A stretch of DNA of 64,000 bases, from assembly GCA_964457545.1 (NCBI GenBank), contig CAYWEN010000006.1, forward strand, positions 1 through 64,000, written 5' to 3'. Both the position numbers and the translations under genes were made by a program. Under the pieces are notes generated by a model that ran no database searches, had not been told where the DNA came from, and saw only the letters and a program-made list of their open reading frames with translations. Numbering within the stretch: position 1 is the first letter of the stretch; every line of letters begins with the position of its first letter. The DNA is from JAGGTJ01 sp964457545 (GTDB taxonomy: Bacteria; Desulfobacterota; DSM-4660; Desulfatiglandales; Desulfatiglandaceae). Below are positions 17,701-23,752 of the stretch, piece after piece.

Positions 17701-18655
17701 ATGGGTGACAGTGGTGATCACCCCTAAAAGCAGGGATAAAAGGCCCTGTCCCACCTTGGCACTTGTAAGGACGGTAAGATCATACCTTGAAAAACACGCC
17801 CTGATGAATCTGTCTGGTGCAGGCCGGATATATGTAAAGGGACCGGAATACATAGAGGTTGTTGTAAGGGCCAGGGTGGCAGCATCGATTCCTGAAAAGG
17901 CGGATGAGGTGGAGCTTGCGGTGCTGAGGAGACTCGAGGGGTTTTTTCACCCTCTCACAGGCGGTCCTGACGCCAGAGGCTGGGAGCTTGGCCGGGATGT
18001 CTATATCTCCGAAATCAGTGCCGAGATAGAGGCGGTGGAAGGTGTGGATCACTTGGCAGCTATAAGACTTGGCGGGTCCATCCAGCAGTTTTACATTTAT
18101 CTCGGTCATGACGGGGATGATCCGGTGACCGCTCCATTTGACCTTCCCTGTGACAGCGAGGTAAGCACCTTTGATGAACGTGTGAGGTTTCTCCTGGAAC
18201 GTCCTGTTCCAGAAGGAAAGTCTGTCTTGTGTGTGACAGTCCGCGGATTCAGACAGGATAACAGGGTTTGCATTGTTGGGGAGGACAATTCGGTACTTAA
18301 GGATAACCTGAAGGTTGCCTTGCTTGTTCCGGGAGGTATTATCTTTGACAGGGCCTTTGACCCGGTCTCCCTTGGCGCGGTTAACGGGCTTGCTGTCATG
18401 TCTCTTGATGCGAGGATCAGGATGCCCATCGTAGAAGGCGGACTTTCACAGGAAACAGGTGGTCTTGTGAGGGCTGAATTGCAGGGTCTTGCTCCAGGTG
18501 ACACTATCAGCCTTGTAGCTGGAAGGCGCAGGGATGCGGCGCTTGAATTCATTCCTGTGAAAGAAATTGTTCCCTGTGAAGATCGTGTGTTTGTGCCTGC
18601 CGGCTGTCTGGTATGTTCAGGGGATCACGATATTGAGATGATTCTGGATCCATGA
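14777..18655 (+). CDS. Large baseplate J/gp6-like wedge protein with PKD-like insertions
   Basis: A 1292-residue wedge protein, longer than usual for gp6-like proteins. The N-terminal part has RLNRLPDKNFLAFLDVAGVE and VPRGTQVATAQTETRPEVVF. The C-terminal gp6/J core contains VLSYRSHNGAAGNVP, LKERGPQYLKHRERAVTVED, RRLEGFFHPLTGGPDARGW, and YISEISAEIEAVEGVDHL. Between them, about residues 628-720, are two PKD-like half-domains, both with SEAVVELDA and R.Y.WR patterns. These may be insertions that face outward. It forms the baseplate wedge ring linking hub, sheath and fibres. The start is ATG in an ATGA overlap with gp25. Confidence 0.88.
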   Translation: MNKKAPGLKIRLQTFEGMRPFSGSDTVVKDFLEPRLCQVCGWTGRPGGTGWAMTRLFARLMDLVFDRLNRLPDKNFLAFLDVAGVELLAPRCASTDLAFVSAPDGSAYIEVPRGTQVATAQTETRPEVVFETLRDLVVVPNSLVKCFAFDQIFYSDRTLEAQGEGAGLKSFAAFAGETERERWLFIGDALLSFQDDLSRKNATITIDLTMNNPGKPAKDGGWIIQWYYWDGTGWKVLPGRCIEDNTGGFQRNGTIRFSDLPAIAEDTVFGETEGVSLACCLKGGYARAHLPILAGLAISRTVEINKTSVSVDAAFHAVQSGVAYVPLDITGEFYPLGVRPVRLDTFYLRADEALIKGGGRAGFHVDLAGLPRDINDSTEIDRLRVSWEYHGGIGWMRLGESSKTGMISSSFGFLDTTCAFTRTGKGLVISFTVPDDMTKTRVNDMEGYWIRARVTAGSFDEPGGMIDGVWNQPRTHAPLVTSLDMTLEDYAVSSGNPDPVDHIWSRVDGMAENLAPYFAEGRQILLFSARDEGPALYLGFKAAFPAGKWIQILVDVDQTGESWTETTVVYWEYWDGSGWSALRISDGTSGLTQRGYVGFFAPDSHRPAIEFGEEAYWLRVRPHNVPVAHAGSDIFVDLSGDQSEAVVELDASMSGTSGGEDITRYIWRPVSTSTLIARAGDDMDVLLPEGKSEAVVELDAFGSKSLYGRTIRRYRWRLVSGDVPAMSEKDTESVSVPYLRAVRINTVPAENALTVRDETLGSSNGEPCQSFSLLRSPVLPGIELVVREPDLPPEDELNQLVKELGLKDSAVVFPVSQTGEGEKGVWVRWYRVRDFYSSGPASRHFVLDPITGVISFGNGVFGKIPPVGRDNIRVLSYRSHNGAAGNVPSCSVTVLRNPSGDLQNIKSVTNPEDASSGSDAETVDALKERGPQYLKHRERAVTVEDFQWLALEASGEVAQARCLPGLNPSGISEPGWVTVVITPKSRDKRPCPTLALVRTVRSYLEKHALMNLSGAGRIYVKGPEYIEVVVRARVAASIPEKADEVELAVLRRLEGFFHPLTGGPDARGWELGRDVYISEISAEIEAVEGVDHLAAIRLGGSIQQFYIYLGHDGDDPVTAPFDLPCDSEVSTFDERVRFLLERPVPEGKSVLCVTVRGFRQDNRVCIVGEDNSVLKDNLKVALLVPGGIIFDRAFDPVSLGAVNGLAVMSLDARIRMPIVEGGLSQETGGLVRAELQGLAPGDTISLVAGRRRDAALEFIPVKEIVPCEDRVFVPAGCLVCSGDHDIEMILDP

Positions 18656-18670
18656 TTATAAAGGAGAAGC

Positions 18671-20200
18671 ATGGTTTTACCCATTCCAAACCTTGATGAC
18701 CGAACCTTTTCCGATCTTGTTGAGGAACTGAGGGCACTTATTCCCCGGTATGCCCCGGAATGGACAGATCATAATGTGTCTGATCCGGGTATTATGCTTG
18801 TAGAGCTTTTTTCCTGGCTGACAGAGGCCCTGATCTATCGCCTGAACCGTGTGCCGGATGCAAGCGAGGCAAGATTTCTCGAGCTTCTGGGTGCAAGGTT
18901 TTTGCCCGCTGTGCCTGCACGATTCAGGTTGAGGCTGGTTGCGCCGGAATCACCGGTGCCTGTGTCCTTGCCCCCTGGAACGGTGATAGATGCAGCGGTA
19001 CCCGGAGACAAAAGGGCCGTGTCCCTGGAGATTGCGCATGCTGTTATAGTGCCGGTGGATACCACGGGTGTTCGGGTGGTTGCAAGACAGTGTGCTGAAG
19101 TGCTTGGGGAGGAGCACGGGAATAGCAGCGGAAAGCCGCTACAGGCATTAACATTGCGTTGCAGATTTGTGGTGCTGCAGGCTTTTCCGGAGATTCTGCC
19201 TCGGGTTATGGTGGATAATGTGCCCTGGTCATATACGGAGAGCTTTATAGGATCAGGTCCGGAGGATCTTCATTTTACTGTGGATCCGAGGGAGAACCGC
19301 ATCTGTTTTGGCGACGGTGTACGAGGGAAGATCCCGCCGGAGGGAGCCCGAATCAGAGTGGACTACCGCTGCACCTTAGGAAAGGCTGGGAACATTCCGG
19401 ATGGTGTGCTGTTCAGTATTCGGGGAAAGGAGGCCTCCGTAGTAAAGATCATACCTGATAAGAATGTGATATTTGTCCAGGGAGCTGATCCAACGAGCCT
19501 GGATGAGGCCAGGGGAAAGGTGGCGGCAGGGATCAGGCAATGCTGGAGAGCAGTTACAGAAGACGATTTCAGGACGCTTTTGGTGAATGATCCTGTGGAT
19601 TCGATTAAGGGCTTGGTAGCACGGGTTAGGTGTCTTGCCGGTATGGAGATTACCCCTGAGGGAGAGGTTCTTTACAGACCCGGTTCGATAACTGTGGTGA
19701 TTGTGCCTTGGCCCTCGGGACAGGGAGATATTTCACCCCGTCCGGATCATGACTGTATTTGTAAGGTGAAAAGGGTACTTGAAGAAAGGCGGCTTGTTAC
19801 CAGCAGGGTTCATGTTACAGGTCCAGGCTACACCCGGGTCAGGATCCGGGCGCAGTTGGCTCTTGATTCACATTTGCCTGCAGGTGAAATGCTTGAGACT
19901 GTGTGCCGGAACCTCGGCTCATTTTTTGATCCGTTTTCAGGAGGACCTGATGGCACGGGCTGGCCTTTTGGCAGGCATGTCTATCCATCAGAGGTGTATC
20001 AGGTGATGGAGGATATATCCGGGGTGGACCATGTGGAATCCCTTGACCTTTTTGCATGGGATAGTGAAGCAGGCTGGGTCCTCCAGGCAGGAGGGGCGGT
20101 TAAAGTCGGGCCTGACAGCCTGGTGCAGCTTGAGCTGGAACCAGGCGATATTCAGTCATGGAACACGCGGCTTGTACGGGGGGGGGAGAGAGTAAGATGA
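18671..20200 (+). CDS. Second baseplate J/gp6-like wedge protein
   Basis: A 509-residue gp6-like protein: YAPEWTDHNVSDPGIMLVE, LFSWLTEALIYRLNRVPD, ICFGDGVRGKIPPEGARIRV, and near the end GSFFDPFSGGPDGTGW and YPSEVYQVMEDISGVDHVE. Two successive gp6-type genes match the Afp11/Afp12 layout. ATG 18671 has AAGGAG at 18660-18665. Its last codons run through a G9 tract (20178-20186) and end ATGA, overlapping the next gene. In its own frame that tract also reads G GGG GGG, but here it most likely serves as the ribosome binding site of the next gene. Confidence 0.88.
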   Translation: MVLPIPNLDDRTFSDLVEELRALIPRYAPEWTDHNVSDPGIMLVELFSWLTEALIYRLNRVPDASEARFLELLGARFLPAVPARFRLRLVAPESPVPVSLPPGTVIDAAVPGDKRAVSLEIAHAVIVPVDTTGVRVVARQCAEVLGEEHGNSSGKPLQALTLRCRFVVLQAFPEILPRVMVDNVPWSYTESFIGSGPEDLHFTVDPRENRICFGDGVRGKIPPEGARIRVDYRCTLGKAGNIPDGVLFSIRGKEASVVKIIPDKNVIFVQGADPTSLDEARGKVAAGIRQCWRAVTEDDFRTLLVNDPVDSIKGLVARVRCLAGMEITPEGEVLYRPGSITVVIVPWPSGQGDISPRPDHDCICKVKRVLEERRLVTSRVHVTGPGYTRVRIRAQLALDSHLPAGEMLETVCRNLGSFFDPFSGGPDGTGWPFGRHVYPSEVYQVMEDISGVDHVESLDLFAWDSEAGWVLQAGGAVKVGPDSLVQLELEPGDIQSWNTRLVRGGERVR

Positions 20201-21177
20201 GCGATGTCAGGAGCCGTTACCTTGATTATCTTCCATCAATATTCCAGGATGACCCGCTGCTGGGAAGGTTCCTTGTTCCATTCCAGGAGGTAATGGATGC
20301 CTTTGGCGAACTTCTCTCCGGCATTGATCACCTGTGGTCCCCGGCCATGACTGATCCCGAATTTCTGCCCTGGCTGGCCTCGTGGGTGGCCCTTGTGATG
20401 GACGAGGAGTGGGACGAGTCCAAAAGGCGGCAGCTCATAGGGGAGGCTGTAAAACTTTACAGGTGGCGCGGAACAGTAAAGGGCCTCAAAAGATACCTTG
20501 AGATATACACGGGCCTTGTTCCGGAAATCAGGGAGTGGCACTGGCCAGGAGGCATGCAGATAGGGGTACGATCCATGCTGGGAGGCTTGCGCCCGGATCC
20601 CGGGACATCAGAGAGAATTGTACGCATACTGGACGTGGAACACCATGAAGGGAAGAGTGACTACTATGTGGTGGATACCCTGGAAGATGGTTTGGAACAT
20701 TTGCGCAGGGTTTTAAGGTATCACCGGGCGGACCGCATTAAACGGGTAGAGACGGGCATAGATGAGGGAGAAAGATTTGTCAGGATGGAGGCTGTGGAAG
20801 GGGGTGAATACTTCTACAGCCCTGCTACGGTCAGCAGAAGGGACAGCCTTTCAGAAAACCTCTACACTGTGCGTGCAGAAGTTGATACCGGCGGCGCCGG
20901 GATAGAGGCAAGGGAACTTGAATACACAGGGGATAGCCTGCTTGTAGACGAAGAGAAAGACCTCCCTTACTGTTTTATAGTGGATGTCAAGGTGCCTGTT
21001 TCAGGGATGGAGCGCATGGCAATAGCAATAGACAGGGTGCGGGCGATAGTGGACCTGGAAAAGCCTGCCCACACGAGATATTACCTCAAGGTCACGCCGG
21101 TGGTGAGCGGATATGTTCTTCAGCCCATGCAGATGGGGGTTCGATCTACCATTGGGGTGGATACAATTCTTGGATGA
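20197..21177 (+). CDS. Phage tail protein I-like baseplate protein
   Basis: A 326-residue protein. The N-terminal 120 residues match the P2 gpI-like family: RYLDYLPSIFQDDPLLGRFL, FGELLSGIDHLWSPAMTDP, FLPWLASWVALVMDEEWDE, YRWRGTVKGLKRYLEIYTG. The C-terminal part is unrecognised and probably an adaptor. Such proteins complete the baseplate wedge (gp7-like position). ATG 20197 sits in an ATGA overlap with a G-rich ribosome binding site; an earlier frame start at 20158 is not family-like. Confidence 0.88.
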   Translation: MSDVRSRYLDYLPSIFQDDPLLGRFLVPFQEVMDAFGELLSGIDHLWSPAMTDPEFLPWLASWVALVMDEEWDESKRRQLIGEAVKLYRWRGTVKGLKRYLEIYTGLVPEIREWHWPGGMQIGVRSMLGGLRPDPGTSERIVRILDVEHHEGKSDYYVVDTLEDGLEHLRRVLRYHRADRIKRVETGIDEGERFVRMEAVEGGEYFYSPATVSRRDSLSENLYTVRAEVDTGGAGIEARELEYTGDSLLVDEEKDLPYCFIVDVKVPVSGMERMAIAIDRVRAIVDLEKPAHTRYYLKVTPVVSGYVLQPMQMGVRSTIGVDTILG

Positions 21178-21197
21178 GTGGACAGAGAGGAAAGGTT

Positions 21198-22304
21198 ATG
21201 GCAAATATCACTGGTTTTAAACGGCTTAATTTTTTTACCGGTTTTTTCACCACGGCGGATGACTGGAACGAGGGTCAGGATTACCATCTGGAAAAGCGGA
21301 GACTTCATAACCGGGGGCTTCATACTCCCGGCGTGATCTCCGGGGAAAGGGACGAGTTGCAGGTGGAGGCTGCGGGAGGACTGAATATCAGGGTAATGCC
21401 GGGGGCAGCCCTGGACGGAGCAGGAAACGAGATATACCTCGGTGTGCCCCGTACCCTTACGGTGAAACCGGGAGACTATGATCTGCCGCGACTTGTCTAT
21501 GTAGCTATGAGTTATAGGGAGGAGGAGAGCGGATACGTGGAAAATGTGGATACTCCGGAATTTAGCGGCAATACCCGTATCTCCGAGATCCCTCGGCTGG
21601 AGCTTACGACTGAGGTCCCTGACAACATGGTAAAGATCGAACTTGCCCGGGTGGATATCCAGACCGGGGTGACTGTGATCTCAGCGCCGCTTGATCCGCA
21701 GAATCCGGGCGGAAACGAGATAGATACAAGGTTTGTCAGAAAGGCCGGGGCTGTTGGGGTGGAAGAGGAAATGCTCTCTCCCCCTGAACTTCAAAGGCTC
21801 ATTCATCTGATGGCAGATGGACGTAGAGACTTTGCTGCCCTTGAGGGCCGCTTTTCCGTGCCATCCGCGGCTGACTCGCGTCAAGGTGCGCTTACCTTGG
21901 AGATGTTGGCAAGGCTCGGGGCGATCCGGCCCGGGCAATTAGGGGATGTGTTTGCTGCACTTGCCGCAGTGGAACAGGATGTGACCCAGGAACTCGGAGC
22001 AACCTATCCGGCTCTTGTTGCCACGCCGGAGTTCACAGCCTATAGGGATACGGTATCTACACTTCTGGAGCACATACGCAATGGGGCCGGAACAGAAGCC
22101 CTTCTTACCGCTCAGGCCACGGTATCCGAAGCGGCCAGGGAGCTTTCGGAAATTGCTCTCAGGGTGCCTGAGGCGGATGCCGGGGGGGATGTTACTGTTA
22201 CGGCCAGAGAAGGTGAGGCAACAGTAACCCTGGATGCCAGCAGTTCCCGGCCTTTTGAGGGCAGGAGGATTGTACGCTACTACTGGAACGAGAAAAAGGA
22301 TTAG
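21198..22304 (+). CDS. eCIS distal protein ending inside a PKD domain (5' part of a split gene)
   Basis: A 368-residue protein. The N-terminus, ITGFKRLNFFTGFFTTADDW followed by DYHLEKRRLHNRGLHTPGV, is a pattern seen in uncharacterised proteins at the distal end of eCIS operons. The last 45 residues are the first half of a PKD domain: ADAGGDVTVTAREGEATVTL, DASSSRPFEGRRIVRYYW. The frame stops at TAG 22304 just after YYWNEKKD, where a PKD domain should continue. The missing half starts the next gene, 340 bases downstream, past a dispersed repeat. ATG 21198 has GAGAGGAAAGG upstream; an ATG at 21174 overlaps the previous stop and is possible. The likely role is surface or adhesion, inferred only. 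Confidence 0.75.
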   Translation: MANITGFKRLNFFTGFFTTADDWNEGQDYHLEKRRLHNRGLHTPGVISGERDELQVEAAGGLNIRVMPGAALDGAGNEIYLGVPRTLTVKPGDYDLPRLVYVAMSYREEESGYVENVDTPEFSGNTRISEIPRLELTTEVPDNMVKIELARVDIQTGVTVISAPLDPQNPGGNEIDTRFVRKAGAVGVEEEMLSPPELQRLIHLMADGRRDFAALEGRFSVPSAADSRQGALTLEMLARLGAIRPGQLGDVFAALAAVEQDVTQELGATYPALVATPEFTAYRDTVSTLLEHIRNGAGTEALLTAQATVSEAARELSEIALRVPEADAGGDVTVTAREGEATVTLDASSSRPFEGRRIVRYYWNEKKD

Positions 22305-22423
22305 TCCTGAAAAATATAACATTGTGAATGGCAGGTTGATCTTTCATTAGGCTCAGAAAGTTGTAACATATTGCTGTTTTGTTCAGCATCTGGTTTTTGC
22401 CGTATTCAATTATGGCGTCCTGG

Positions 22424-22640
22424 TTTCCATTCATAAACGGCTTTTTTGCACAATCTTTGGTGTGAATCTGCGTGATTCCTTGTGCGGTGTCCGACACCGA
22501 ACAATCCCTTGATTTTCCTTTCGGGCAGGAGGCTTGATCTTGTCCAGAAGAAATCATTTATAGATTGGAAACTCACTGTTGCCCACGGTCTGTTTATATG
22601 CGGGCACGTACTGATATACAAATACTGATAAGGAGTTTTA
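22424..22640 (+). repeat. Dispersed intergenic repeat, copy interrupting the distal eCIS gene
   Basis: The left arm starts TTTCCATTCATAAACGGC and runs to GCACAATC at 22455. The right arm at about 22556-22610 begins TTTATAGATTGGAAA, an imperfect inverse of the left arm, and continues into CTCACTGTTGCCCACGG, nearly identical to the copy before hemL. In between lies a hairpin CGGTGT-ccg-ACACCG. The right end supplies AAGGAG for the following ATG. The stretch 22305-22423 holds nothing else that I can identify. Confidence 0.65.
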
Positions 22641-22642
22641 TT

Positions 22643-23560
22643 ATGGCACTGACAAGATTTCCCCTTGAGACAGACCAGCCAAAGATCAAGGTTACCCTTC
22701 CGCCTGGAAGGCATGTTCTGGAACTTGTAGTTGAAGACAGCGCCGGTCTCAGGAGCAAACCGGATACAGTTATCATTACTGTGCATGAAGAGTTACCCCT
22801 GCCTGAGATCGAAGGTATCAGCCCCGCAAGTGGCATTGCCGGTCGCAGCGTAAGAGCGGAAATAAAGGGCAGCCATCTTAAGGGGGCTACGTCGGTGAGG
22901 TTTGAAGGAGATGGAGTGACCGCGAGGATCTTGTCCAGCACTGATCCTGAACAGCTTGAGGTACAGGTGGATATTGCAGCCGATGCCACACCCGGCACAA
23001 GAGGTTTTACTGTGACAGTCCCTGCCGGAACCACCCATAGTCCGGAAGGGGCAGGCTTTACCGTTGAAACAGCGGTAGAGCCATCGAGGATAACAGGAAT
23101 CGAACCGTCCAGGGGCATGGTCGGTACCACGGTAAACGCGGTGATTACTGGTACGAATCTTCTTGGGGCCCAAAAGGTGATCTTCAGCGGCGCAGGGGTT
23201 ACGGCCCGCATATCCGGCAGGGTTAGTCTTACCAAGGTTCCGGTTAGTATAAACATAGGGTCTCGTGCAAAACCCGGGCGGCGCAGCTTTACGGTGATCA
23301 CATCTGCTGGTAAGATAATGAGCCCCGGAGACGTGGTTTTCAATGTTTCTGGTATTGTGGTGGTTCCGCCAGGGGAGTTCAGGTTGAATATGGTTGAGGG
23401 GATTGGTCCTGTTTATGCCGAGAGGCTTACAGGTGCAGGGATAACTACCGCTTCTGCCCTGGCTGAGGCAGAACCGTCAGCAGTGGCAAATGCGATTGGA
23501 ATCTCGAAGGAAAGGGCTGTGGTGCTTATAAACAACGCAAGAAGAAGACTTGAAGGATGA
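22643..23560 (+). CDS. PKD-half, double TIG/IPT and helix-hairpin-helix protein (3' part of split gene)
   Basis: A 305-residue protein. Residues 4-47 are the second half of a PKD domain: PPGRHVLELVVEDSAGLRS and PDTVIITVHEE. Two TIG/IPT immunoglobulin-like domains follow, at about 53-130 (IEGISPASGIAGRSVRAEIK) and 145-225 (ITGIEPSRGMVGTTVNAVIT). Residues 250-305 form a helix-hairpin-helix-like module: VEGIGPVYAERLTGAGITTA and GISKERAVVLINNARRRLE. ATG 22643 has AGGAG at 22631-22635, provided by the repeat end. The upstream gene carries the other PKD half, so both were probably once one gene. This half may still be made on its own. Confidence 0.75.
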   Translation: MALTRFPLETDQPKIKVTLPPGRHVLELVVEDSAGLRSKPDTVIITVHEELPLPEIEGISPASGIAGRSVRAEIKGSHLKGATSVRFEGDGVTARILSSTDPEQLEVQVDIAADATPGTRGFTVTVPAGTTHSPEGAGFTVETAVEPSRITGIEPSRGMVGTTVNAVITGTNLLGAQKVIFSGAGVTARISGRVSLTKVPVSINIGSRAKPGRRSFTVITSAGKIMSPGDVVFNVSGIVVVPPGEFRLNMVEGIGPVYAERLTGAGITTASALAEAEPSAVANAIGISKERAVVLINNARRRLEG

Positions 23561-23566
23561 GGTTTG

Positions 23567-23590
23567 AAAAAACATGGCCTGGTGTTTTTT
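23567..23590 (+). terminator. Rho-independent-type terminator after the eCIS operon
   Basis: The hairpin AAAAAACA-tggcctgg-TGTTTTTT lies a few bases after the last eCIS gene and ends in a T run. The A-rich/T-rich stem would work in both directions, which fits the convergent M16 gene that follows at 23753. Confidence 0.6.
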
Positions 23591-23752
23591 TATCAGTATC
23601 CTGATTACTGTTGTTGTAGTGACGGGTTAAATCCTTTTTGGGCCCCGATGACAGTAAGCCGTTGATGATGCAACAGGCCGGATAAAGGTTTCTGTCTCCA
23701 GCAGGCCATTGAAAGGCCACCCTCCTTGTGAAGCACGTCAGGTGGTGTCTTG

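Noticed and set aside
272..23560. Prophage or type VI secretion system as the identity of the cluster
   Set aside because: No capsid, terminase, integrase or lysis genes, and no TssJLM membrane complex; the AAA+ ATPase, DUF4157 and DUF4255 genes point to eCIS.
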